Part shown: positions 42,667 to 51,000 of the stretch, in pieces
How positions within the stretch are numbered: position 1 is the stretch's first letter
Layout of the letters: each line of letters begins with the position of its first letter
Assembly: GCA_943370175.1 (NCBI GenBank)
Contig: CALRPU020000010.1
Span: forward strand, 77,788-141,787
Direction of reading: 5' to 3'
Length of the DNA: 64,000 nucleotides
DNA from: Ideonella_A intermedia_A
GTDB taxonomy: Bacteria > Pseudomonadota > Gammaproteobacteria > Burkholderiales > Burkholderiaceae_C
Translations under genes and position numbers: made by a program
The notes under the pieces: generated by a model
Told to the model about the DNA's origin: nothing
Seen by the model: the letters and a program-made list of their open reading frames with translations, nothing else
Databases searched by the model: none

Positions 42667-43737
42667 ATGAACCCTGAATTGAAAGTCCCTGCTTTGCGGC
42701 ACGTGCCCGCGGCCCTTTTGGTCTTGGCGGCGGCCCTGGTGACGGGGACGCCGGCGCTGGCCGAGGCGAGGGCGCCCGGCGAGACCCTCGACGCGGTGGC
42801 TCCATCCGCACCCGCGGTTGCCGTTCGCACCGTCGATTTCGAGTGGTTCGACGCGGCCCGTCAGCGCAGTGTGCCAGCGCGTTTGTACTGGCCCACCGCC
42901 GCAGCCGCGATCGGACAAGTGCCGCTGGTGGTGTTTTCGCACGGGCTCGGGGGGTCCCGGCTCGGCTACAGCCACCTGGGCCGCCATTGGGCCGCGCAAG
43001 GCTACGCCAGCCTGCACCTGCAGCACGAGGGCAGTGACCGCGCGGTCTGGACCGGCAACGTGTTCAGCCTGTTCACCAAGCTGCAGGCGGCGGCCAGCGA
43101 CGGCAATGCGGTCGCTCGGGCGGTGGACGTGAGCTTCGGCATCAGCCAACTGCTGGCCGACCCGGCTTGGGCACCGCAACTCGACGCCGAGCGCATCGCG
43201 GTGGCCGGCCACTCATATGGGGCCAACACCGCGCTGCTGGTGGCAGGTGCGCGGGTGCAACGCGAAGTCAATGGCGAATGGCGCAGCCTGGATTACCGCG
43301 ATCCACGGGTCAAGGCGGCCATCCTGTTGTCGACACCGCCGTTCTACCGCGAGGGCGACATGCGCGGCATCCTGCGCGACATCGCCATCCCCACGCTGCA
43401 CGTGACGGGCACGAAAGACGTGATCCGCGTGCCTGGCTACCGGAGCGAACCGGAAGACCGCATCGCGGTGTTTGATGCGATGCCCGCGGGCCCGGCGGGG
43501 GCGCCCAAGTTGCTGGCGGTCTTCGAGGGCGGCACGCACTCCATTTTCACGGACCGCATCGATGCAGCAGGCAGCGACCTGAACCGCACGGTGAAAGCGG
43601 CAACCCGCGAGCTGACCACCGAATTCCTCGACGCCAGTTTGCGTGGGGGGCGATTTGAGCGCGTCACGCAGTGGTTGACCCGTCAAGCCGGCCTGCTTGC
43701 CCGCCAGGCGGCGGTGTCGGTGCCGATCGGCCGTTGA
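42667..43737 (+). CDS. Exported alpha/beta hydrolase (PAF-acetylhydrolase/chlorophyllase-like)
   Basis: A 356-residue exported alpha/beta hydrolase. Signal peptide about residues 1-36 (ending ALAEA). The fold begins with VPLVVFSHGLGGSRLGYSHLGRHWAAQGY; the nucleophile elbow is GHSYG (VAGHSYGANTALLV), and the Asp and His are likely in TGTKDVIRVPG and GGTHSIFTDR. Substrate unknown; homologues include platelet-activating-factor acetylhydrolase-like and dienelactone hydrolase-like proteins. Confidence 0.87.
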   Translation: MNPELKVPALRHVPAALLVLAAALVTGTPALAEARAPGETLDAVAPSAPAVAVRTVDFEWFDAARQRSVPARLYWPTAAAAIGQVPLVVFSHGLGGSRLGYSHLGRHWAAQGYASLHLQHEGSDRAVWTGNVFSLFTKLQAAASDGNAVARAVDVSFGISQLLADPAWAPQLDAERIAVAGHSYGANTALLVAGARVQREVNGEWRSLDYRDPRVKAAILLSTPPFYREGDMRGILRDIAIPTLHVTGTKDVIRVPGYRSEPEDRIAVFDAMPAGPAGAPKLLAVFEGGTHSIFTDRIDAAGSDLNRTVKAATRELTTEFLDASLRGGRFERVTQWLTRQAGLLARQAAVSVPIGR

Positions 43738-43798
43738 AAACAAGCCGCCGAAACCGGGCGAACCGACGAGGTGCGGCCCGGCCTCAGCGGCTCACGGT

Positions 43799-44794
43799 TC
43801 AGCGTTGCTGGATGCCGGCGATCGCCCAGTTGCGGCTGTCGTCGACCGGCTTGACCAGGTGCCACACCTCGTCGAAGTCGCTGGCGGTGCCCTCGGCTTC
43901 TTCGCGGATCAAACCGCTGAATCGGACGCTGACCACGTGGCGGTCGCCTTCTTGCGCCATGTCGATCACCTGAGCGTCGACACGAACCACGTCGGTGCGC
44001 TGTTGGGAGGTGCCACGGTCCTGGAGGTCCAGGCGCAAGGCAGCGAACATTTCCGGTGTGGTGAATTCGCGCAAGTCCTTCAGGTCACCGCTGTCGTTGG
44101 CGGCTTGCATGCGGATGAAGATCATCTTCGCGATGCGCTCAAAACCTGCCGCGTCAAAGTCCGCGGGCAGCGTGGCCGGCGCGGCCGCGGTCATTGGGGC
44201 CACGGTGGCACCCGGCACCCCACCGGTGACCGTGCCCGGTGCCGACGCCGGGGCACTGGCGGCGAAGCCGCTGCGCTCCATCGTGGACGGGCCGGACGGC
44301 GTGAACCCGCCCGAACCGGTCCCCGTGGGCACGCCCGGGGTTGCCATGGCGGGCTGCAGGCCCATGCCGGTGCCCGATCCGGCACGCGACGCACCACCAC
44401 CAAAGCGCTTCATCAGCAGGCGCACCACCACCACCGCCACCAGCGCCAGCAGGGCGATCATCACGAAATTGGCGAGGCCCTCGCCCATCCCCAGGTGGCT
44501 GAACAGCGCGGCGATGCCCAGGCCGGCGGCCAAGCCGGCGAGTGGGCCCATCCAAGAGCGCTTGGGCGTCGCTGCTGCGGCGGCGGCGCCACCAGCGATC
44601 GGCGCCGCAGCGGCTTGCGTGGGCGTGGCGTCAGGACGGGTCGGCGGCGTCGCGGTGGGCGGGGTCGCCGGGGCCGTGCGCTGAATGCCCTGCGACTTTC
44701 CGCCGCCCAGTCGTTTTGCTTGTGCGTCGAACGGGGCCACGCTGGCCACCGCCACCATCAGGCCCAATGCCAGCGCCATCCATCGGTTTTTCAT
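43799..44794 (-). CDS. Tim44-like domain protein
   Basis: A 331-residue protein with a signal segment (about residues 1-26), an Ala/Pro/Thr-rich linker, two hydrophobic membrane helices (about 82-101 and 108-126), a glycine-rich spacer, then a C-terminal Tim44-like domain (LPADFDAAGFERIAKMIFIRMQAANDSGDLKDLREFTTPEMFAAL). Bacterial members have this same order and unknown function, possibly in membrane-associated protein handling. Not coupled to neighbours; the GMC gene lies 137 bases upstream. Confidence 0.9.
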   Translation of the reverse strand: MKNRWMALALGLMVAVASVAPFDAQAKRLGGGKSQGIQRTAPATPPTATPPTRPDATPTQAAAAPIAGGAAAAAATPKRSWMGPLAGLAAGLGIAALFSHLGMGEGLANFVMIALLALVAVVVVRLLMKRFGGGASRAGSGTGMGLQPAMATPGVPTGTGSGGFTPSGPSTMERSGFAASAPASAPGTVTGGVPGATVAPMTAAAPATLPADFDAAGFERIAKMIFIRMQAANDSGDLKDLREFTTPEMFAALRLDLQDRGTSQQRTDVVRVDAQVIDMAQEGDRHVVSVRFSGLIREEAEGTASDFDEVWHLVKPVDDSRNWAIAGIQQR

Positions 44795-44931
44795 TGACTC
44801 GTCTCCTTGAGGTGCCTCGAGCTTACCCGGCCGGGTCTGCCCACCGAAGATTGGGAGTGCAGCCGGTGCTTCAAGGTTCCGCCCGGCGCGGTCACGAATT
44901 GGCGCCTTGTGGCCTCGTCGGGGCGTCGGGT

Positions 44932-46533
44932 TCAGCGCGCCGCCTGCTTGATCAAGTCCGACGCCCGCTCGGCGATCATGACCGTGGGCGCGTTGGTGTT
45001 GCCCGACACGATTTGCGGCATCACCGAGGCGTCGACCACCCGCAGCCGATCGATGCCGTGCACCCGCAACTCGGCGTCGACCACGTCGGTGTCGCGCCGC
45101 CCCATGCGACAGGTGCCCACCGGGTGGTAGATCGTGTCGGCGCGTTCGCGGATGAACTGGGCGATCTGCTCGTCCGTTTGCGCGCCGGCCGACGCGGCCA
45201 ACTCGCGCCCGCCGTGGCGCGCGAGGGCCGGCTGCGCCAGCACGTTGCGCATGGTGCGGAATCCCCGGACCATGCCGCGCAGGTCGCGTTCATCGCCAAG
45301 AAAGTTGGGGTCGATCAACGGCGCGGCCATTGGATCGGTGCTGCTTAGGCGCACGCTGCCGCGGCTCTTCGGGCGCAGCAGGCACACGTGACACGAGTAG
45401 CCATGCCCGAACACCGTCTTGCGGCCGTGGTCCACCAGCTTGCCGATCACGAAGTGCAGTTGCAGGTCGGGCGCGACCTCGTCCGGGTTGCCGCGGATGA
45501 AGGCGCCGCCTTCGGCAAAATTGGTGGTCAGCACACCGCGCCGGTGGCGGGCCCAGTCCACGACACCCCGGGTCAGGCTGCCCACGCCCGCCATCGACAG
45601 GCCGAACAGGGCCGTCAGCTTCGGGGCATCGACCACCAGCACCGAGTCCAGGTGGTCGTGCAGGTGCTCGCCGACGCCGGGCAGGGCGTGCACCACGTCG
45701 ATGCCCAAGGCCTGCAGTTGAGCGGCTGGCCCGATGCCCGAGAGCAGCAGCAATTGCGGCGACTGCAGCGCGCCAGCGCTCAGCAGCACCTCGCGGCGCG
45801 CGCTCACGGTCTTGTCCTGCCCCCCTTGGCGCAAGGCCACGCCCATGGCGCGACGACCTTGCAGCAGCAGCCGGGTCGCGTGGGCGTCGGTGATCACCGT
45901 CAGGTTGCCGCGCGACAGCGCGGGCGTGAGGTAGGCCTTGGCTGCGCTGCAGCGCTCGCCTGCTCGGTGGGTCACTTGGTAAGTGCCCACGCCTTCCAGT
46001 TCGGGGCCATTGAAGTCGGGGTTGAACGGGATGCCCGCCTGCTGGGCGGCCTGGATGAAATCGGCCGTGTGCGGGTTGGGCTGTTCCAGGTCTTTCACAT
46101 TGAGCGGGCCACCGACGCCGTGAAAGTCGTCTGCGCCGCGCTCGTTGTGCTCCGCCCGCTTGAAGTAGGGCAGCACCTCGTCGTAGCGCCAGCCCGGATT
46201 GCCCTCGGCGGCCCATTGGTCATAGTCGCTGCGGTGGCCGCGCGCGTAGATCATGGCGTTGACCGAACTGGAGCCGCCCAGCACCTTGCCACGCGGCTGG
46301 TAGCCGCGGCGCCCGCCCAGACCGGCCTGGGGCACGGTGGCGAAGTTCCAGTTGACGCTGCCGACACGGGCCATCAAGGCAATGCCCGCCGGGCAGTGAA
46401 CCAGCGGGCTGCGGTCACGGGGGCCGGCTTCGAGCAGTGCCACCGTCACCGACGGGTCCTCGCTCAGGCGCGATGCCAACACACAGCCGGCCGATCCGCC
46501 GCCGACGATCACATAATCAAATTCCATGGACAT
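44932..46533 (-). CDS. GMC-family FAD oxidoreductase (choline dehydrogenase-like)
   Basis: A 533-residue glucose-methanol-choline oxidoreductase. FAD motif VGGGSAGCVLASRLSE (about residues 9-24), GMC signature GKVLGGSSSVNAMIYARGHRSDYD and the second signature GALQSPQLLLLSGIGP, and the catalytic pair YHPVGTCRMG (His) and VSGNTNAPTVMIAERASD. It oxidises primary or sugar alcohols with an unknown partner. GGAG before the ATG at 46533; a longer in-frame extension lacks support. It is not linked to the PQQ genes. Confidence 0.92.
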   Translation of the reverse strand: MSMEFDYVIVGGGSAGCVLASRLSEDPSVTVALLEAGPRDRSPLVHCPAGIALMARVGSVNWNFATVPQAGLGGRRGYQPRGKVLGGSSSVNAMIYARGHRSDYDQWAAEGNPGWRYDEVLPYFKRAEHNERGADDFHGVGGPLNVKDLEQPNPHTADFIQAAQQAGIPFNPDFNGPELEGVGTYQVTHRAGERCSAAKAYLTPALSRGNLTVITDAHATRLLLQGRRAMGVALRQGGQDKTVSARREVLLSAGALQSPQLLLLSGIGPAAQLQALGIDVVHALPGVGEHLHDHLDSVLVVDAPKLTALFGLSMAGVGSLTRGVVDWARHRRGVLTTNFAEGGAFIRGNPDEVAPDLQLHFVIGKLVDHGRKTVFGHGYSCHVCLLRPKSRGSVRLSSTDPMAAPLIDPNFLGDERDLRGMVRGFRTMRNVLAQPALARHGGRELAASAGAQTDEQIAQFIRERADTIYHPVGTCRMGRRDTDVVDAELRVHGIDRLRVVDASVMPQIVSGNTNAPTVMIAERASDLIKQAAR

Positions 46534-47117
46534 CAAGGCTCCGCGTCGATCCGCTCCGCGCCGGCTCGCCGCTGCCAAAGGGGCAGGGCGCCGGCTGCCG
46601 CGGGCGACGTTGGGGCGCGATCGTAGCCGCGGCAATGGTCTCTGATGCGGCCCGCGGTGCGTGTTTGTTGCGCTTTAGAGGCCGCACTCCAAGCCCCCTC
46701 AGGGTAGACCAGAAGCCCGGTGGCGCGGCCGCTGGCGGCTTGATGCGCGCGCGCTACAGCCACGGCCGCGGTGGTTGACACGGCGCTGACCAGCAGGCGA
46801 CATTGCGGTCTCGCTCACCGCTGGTGGCCCCCGACATCCTCACGGGACCAAGGCGGTCACCCCACCCAGCCCACGACAGGAGACGCGCCATGGATCACAC
46901 CCTCATTGCCTCCTTCGTCGTCGGCCGCGCCTCCTTGCGTCAGCGTTGACACGGCGGTCCCGGGTCACACCGGGTTGATCCTGCGGGATCCGGCGCCCTG
47001 AGGGGCGCACCGTTTTGCACGACTTCGACCCCGCGCCTTCGGGCGCGACCGACGTTCCGCTTTGCCGCGGTGTGGCGCTTCCGGCGCCAGGCCGCTCATT
47101 CATGGAACGATCCCCTC
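46534..47117. other. 585-base stretch without a clear gene
   Basis: No credible long gene is seen between the GMC oxidoreductase and rsgA. It contains a possible 19-codon micro-ORF (46890-46949, ATG preceded by AGGAG), a GATCC/GGATC stem-loop (46977-46990), and a perfect UUCG-tetraloop hairpin CGCGCC-TTCG-GGCGCG (47032-47047) upstream of rsgA. It may hold the divergent promoters of the flanking genes. Confidence 0.5.
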
Positions 47118-48233
47118 ATGTGGACAGACCACCTGGCGCCCCTGCGCGCCATGGGCCTGGGCGATGCATTGCTCGAGCGCGCCCGGCTCACCCAACTTTC
47201 CCTGGCCTCGATGGCCGACTTCGCACCGCGGGCAACCGCCCTGAGCTTGCGGCGCCTGACCGAGGTGCACCGCGACCGTGTCCGTGTGCACGATGGTCAT
47301 GGCGACGTGGCGGCCCGGCCGCTGCCGCGGCTGCAGCGCCGGCTGATCGACGACGACACCACACTGGCCGTCGGCGACTGGGTGTTCTGCGCGGCCGACG
47401 CCGTCGGCGAGGTCTGGGTGCATGCCCAGGTGCCGCCGACCAACCACGTGGTGCGGCGCGACGCCGAGGGCCGGCGCCACGCCGTGGTCAGCAACGTCGA
47501 CACCGCGTTGCTCGTGATGGGGCTCGACGACGACTTCAACCTGCGTCGGCTCGAGCGCTACCTGGCCATCGCCCATGGCGCCGGGCTGCAGGCGGTGGTG
47601 GTGTTGACCAAGGCCGACATGGCACGGCGGTGCCCAGGCGCGCTGGACGCGGCCCTGGGGCGCGTCCGCAGCCGCCTGCCCGACGGGCTGCCCGTCGTGG
47701 CTTTGGACGCCACCGCCGCGGACGCGGCCCCGGCCTTGGCAGCGTGGGTGCTGCCGGGCCACACGCTGGTGTTGATGGGCTCGTCGGGCGCTGGCAAATC
47801 CACGCTCACCAACGCGCTGGCGGGTCGCGATTTGCAGGACACGGGCGCGGTGCGCGAGCACGACAGCCGTGGCAAGCACACGACGACGGCCCGGTCGCTG
47901 TTTCGGCTGGACAACGGGGCCTGCGTCATCGACACGCCGGGCTTGCGCGCGCTGCGCAGCGACTTGGACGCCGAGCAGGTCGCGTCCAGCTTCGACGACA
48001 TTCAGCGCCTGGCCTCGCGGTGCCGCTTCCGCAATTGCCAGCACGCCAGCGAGCCGGGCTGCGCGGTGCGCGCCGGGGTGGACGCCGACCGCCTGCGCAA
48101 CCACGACAAGCTGCTGCGCGAGGCCCGGCGAGACAGCCTGAGCGCGCTGGAACGTCAGCAGCTGCTGGCGCAGTGGAAGTCGCGTGGTCGCGCCGGCGCG
48201 GCCCGGGCGCGCGCCAAGCGCGGCGAGTGGTAA
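47118..48233 (+). CDS. rsgA: Ribosome small subunit-dependent GTPase RsgA
   Basis: A 371-residue circularly permuted GTPase that acts in late 30S ribosome assembly. G3-like LTKADMA precedes P-loop GSSGAGKSTL (about 225-234), and DTPGLRALR is the switch motif that normally comes earlier in other GTPases; this permuted order is diagnostic. The C-terminal zinc knuckle is CRFRNCQHASEPGC. The N-terminal OB-like domain holds VGDWVFC. ATG at 47118 begins the usual short N-terminus. Confidence 0.94.
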   Translation: MWTDHLAPLRAMGLGDALLERARLTQLSLASMADFAPRATALSLRRLTEVHRDRVRVHDGHGDVAARPLPRLQRRLIDDDTTLAVGDWVFCAADAVGEVWVHAQVPPTNHVVRRDAEGRRHAVVSNVDTALLVMGLDDDFNLRRLERYLAIAHGAGLQAVVVLTKADMARRCPGALDAALGRVRSRLPDGLPVVALDATAADAAPALAAWVLPGHTLVLMGSSGAGKSTLTNALAGRDLQDTGAVREHDSRGKHTTTARSLFRLDNGACVIDTPGLRALRSDLDAEQVASSFDDIQRLASRCRFRNCQHASEPGCAVRAGVDADRLRNHDKLLREARRDSLSALERQQLLAQWKSRGRAGAARARAKRGEW

Positions 48234-48411
48234 CCCCGCCGGATGACCTGCGCATGTCATCGACCTTCGTCCGCGTTCCAACGATGTCCTTTCACCTACG
48301 GGCCCCGGCCCGCCGCCAGGCTTGCGCTAAGGTGGCGGGTTGGCCGCGTTGGGCCGTCCCCACACGGGACGCGCCCGCCGGCTGGCCCGCCATGACCCAC
48401 GGAGACCCCGC

Positions 48412-50286
48412 GTGCTGAGAGCTTTTGAAAATCTGGTGCACCCCTACCCGGACGCCTTGCCACCGCCCCCGCCCAAGGCCTTCTTCGCCTTCCTGTGGAC
48501 CTGCACCCAGGGCCTGCGCCCGTACATCGGGGCGATGACGCTGCTGACCGCGCTGATCGGCGTGTTCGAGGCCATGTTGTTCGGCATGCTCGGCAACGTG
48601 GTGGATTGGTTGTCTCGCGCTTCGCCGGCCACGCTGTGGCAGGCGGAGCGCCACAACCTGCTTCTGCTGGCGGGCATCTTGCTGGCCAGCCCCGTGGTCA
48701 TCGCCTTGCAGACCCTGTTCAAGCATCAGGCGCTGGCCGCGAATTTTCCAATGCTGCTGCGTTGGAACTTCCACCGCCTGATGCTCAGCCAGAGCATGAG
48801 CTTCTATCAGGACGAGTTCGCCGGCCGCGTGGCCACCAAGGTGATGCAGACCGCGCTGGCGGTGCGGGATGTTTGGATGATCCTGGCCGACATCCTGGTG
48901 TTCGTCATCATCTACTTCGTCACGATGATCAGCCTGGCCGGCAGCTTCGACGCCTGGCTGCTGCTGCCTTTTGCCGGCTGGCTGGTGCTGTACGTGAGCG
49001 CGATGTTCTATTTCGTGCCCCGCCTGGGCAAGGTGGCCAAGGCCCAGGCCGATGCGCGGTCGCTCATGACCGGGCGGGTGACCGACGCCTACACCAACAT
49101 CGCCACCGTCAAGCTGTTCTCGCACGCGCAGCGCGAGGCGGCCTTCGCCCGCGGCGCGATGCAGGAGTTCATCCAGAGCGCCCACGGCCAGATGCGCCTC
49201 GTCACCGGCTTCGAGGTCATCAACCACCTGCTCAGCATGGCGCTGATTGCCAGCACCGCCGGCGCCGCGTTGTGGCTGTGGACGCAGGGGCAAGTCGGCG
49301 TCGGTGCGGTGGCCGCGGCCACCGCCATGGCGCTGCGCCTGAATGGCATCTCGCATTGGGTGATGTGGGAGTTCGCGTCGCTGTTCGAGCACATTGGCAC
49401 GGTGCAAGACGGCATCAACACGCTGAGCCGGCCATTGGCCATCACCGACCGTCCCGGGGCCGAGGCCCTGAAGGTCGACCGCGGCGAGGTGCGTTTCGAC
49501 GAGGTCGGCTTCTCGTACGGCGGCAAGCGACAGGTCATCGACCGCCTCAACCTGAACATCCGGCCCGGGGAAAAGATCGGGCTGGTGGGGCGATCCGGTG
49601 CCGGCAAGTCGACCATCGTCAACCTGTTGCTGCGCTTCTATGACGTGGAGCACGGCCGGGTGTTGATCGACGGGCAGGACATCTCGCGCGTGACCCAGGA
49701 CTCGTTGCGCGCGCAGGTGGGCATGGTCACGCAGGACACCTCGCTGCTGCACCGTTCGGTGCGCGACAACATCCTTTACGGCCGGCCCGATGCCAGCGAC
49801 GAGGACATGATCGCCGCCGCCAAGCGCGCCGAGGCCCACGACTTCATCCTGAGCCTCACCGACCCGAAGGGCCGCACCGGCTACGACGCCCACGTGGGCG
49901 AACGCGGCGTCAAGTTGTCGGGCGGCCAGCGCCAGCGCATCGCGATCGCGCGGGTGATGCTGAAGGACGCGCCGATCCTGCTGCTGGACGAAGCCACCAG
50001 CGCGCTGGACAGCGAGGTCGAGGCCGCCATCCAGGCGAGCCTCTACCGCCTGATGGAGGGCAAGACGGTGGTGGCCATCGCGCACCGCCTGTCCACCATC
50101 GCGGCCATGGACCGGCTGATCGTGCTGGACCAGGGCCGCGTCGTCGAAGAAGGCGACCACCGCGGCCTGCTGGCACGCAACGGCCTGTACGCCCGGCTCT
50201 GGGCTCACCAGAGCGGCGGCTTTCTCGGCGAGGACCTCGGGGACGCCGACCCGGCGCCGCAGCCGGTGGTGGCTGCCGCCGCCTGA
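48412..50286 (+). CDS. ABC exporter, fused membrane and ATPase domains
   Basis: A 624-residue half-transporter. The membrane domain has six helices (about 30-330). The ATPase domain has Walker A GRSGAGKST (about 400-408), Q-loop MVTQDTSLLH, signature LSGGQRQR, Walker B ILLLDEATSALD and the H-loop IAHRLST. Such proteins work as homodimers exporting lipids, peptides or drugs. The C-terminal ~15 residues are Ala/Pro-rich. GTG start with GGAGA upstream. Confidence 0.93.
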   Translation: MLRAFENLVHPYPDALPPPPPKAFFAFLWTCTQGLRPYIGAMTLLTALIGVFEAMLFGMLGNVVDWLSRASPATLWQAERHNLLLLAGILLASPVVIALQTLFKHQALAANFPMLLRWNFHRLMLSQSMSFYQDEFAGRVATKVMQTALAVRDVWMILADILVFVIIYFVTMISLAGSFDAWLLLPFAGWLVLYVSAMFYFVPRLGKVAKAQADARSLMTGRVTDAYTNIATVKLFSHAQREAAFARGAMQEFIQSAHGQMRLVTGFEVINHLLSMALIASTAGAALWLWTQGQVGVGAVAAATAMALRLNGISHWVMWEFASLFEHIGTVQDGINTLSRPLAITDRPGAEALKVDRGEVRFDEVGFSYGGKRQVIDRLNLNIRPGEKIGLVGRSGAGKSTIVNLLLRFYDVEHGRVLIDGQDISRVTQDSLRAQVGMVTQDTSLLHRSVRDNILYGRPDASDEDMIAAAKRAEAHDFILSLTDPKGRTGYDAHVGERGVKLSGGQRQRIAIARVMLKDAPILLLDEATSALDSEVEAAIQASLYRLMEGKTVVAIAHRLSTIAAMDRLIVLDQGRVVEEGDHRGLLARNGLYARLWAHQSGGFLGEDLGDADPAPQPVVAAAA

Positions 50287-50415
50287 CGCGGGTCTGATGG
50301 GCCGCCGGGCCGGCATTCACCGCCGTTGAACGCAGCCGTTCAGCCGCTTGGATGATGCGCGTCGGGGCCCTGCCCACAATCACGTCACCCGATCCACTTT
50401 TTGAGAGAGATCACC

Positions 50416-50976
50416 ATGTCCAAGATCGCGATTGTTTTTCACAGCGGCTACGGCCACACCGCCAAGATCGCTGAAGCCGTGGCCGCCGGTGCCGGCGCCG
50501 AGGCGACCTTGATTGCCATCGACGCCGAGGGCAACCTGCCCGAGGGCGCCTGGGACACCCTGGCCGCGGCCCGCACCATCGTCTTCGGCTCGCCCACGTA
50601 CATGGGCACCGTGAGCTGGCAGTTCAAGAAGTTTGCCGACGCGACGTCCAAGCCCTGGTTCACGCAGGCCTGGAAAGACAAGCTGTTCGCCGGCTTCACC
50701 AACTCGGCCACGATGAACGGCGACAAGCTGTCCACGCTGCACTACTTCACCACGCTGGCCATGCAGCACTCGGGCCTGTGGGTGGGCACCGGCCTGATGC
50801 CCAGCAACAGCAAGGCGGCCACCCGCAACGACATCAACTACGTCGGCTCGTTCAGCGGCCTGATGACGGCCACGCCGTCCGACGCGTCGACCAGCGAGAT
50901 GGTGCCCGGCGACATCGAGACCGCCAAGGCCTTCGGCCAGCGGCTCGCGGACGTCACCGCCCGTTTCGGCGGCTGA
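50416..50976 (+). CDS. Flavodoxin-family NAD(P)H-quinone oxidoreductase (WrbA-like)
   Basis: A 186-residue FMN-binding flavodoxin fold. The phosphate loop reads IVFHSGYGHTAKIAE (about 5-19), FGSPTYMGTVSWQFKKF is the second FMN loop, and AGFTNSATMNGDKLSTL the third. Related proteins are WrbA quinone oxidoreductases and NADPH-dependent FMN reductases. Cytoplasmic. A stem-loop follows at 51017-51042. Confidence 0.9.
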   Translation: MSKIAIVFHSGYGHTAKIAEAVAAGAGAEATLIAIDAEGNLPEGAWDTLAAARTIVFGSPTYMGTVSWQFKKFADATSKPWFTQAWKDKLFAGFTNSATMNGDKLSTLHYFTTLAMQHSGLWVGTGLMPSNSKAATRNDINYVGSFSGLMTATPSDASTSEMVPGDIETAKAFGQRLADVTARFGG

Positions 50977-51000
50977 TTCGGCGGCCTCACTCGCGCCCGT

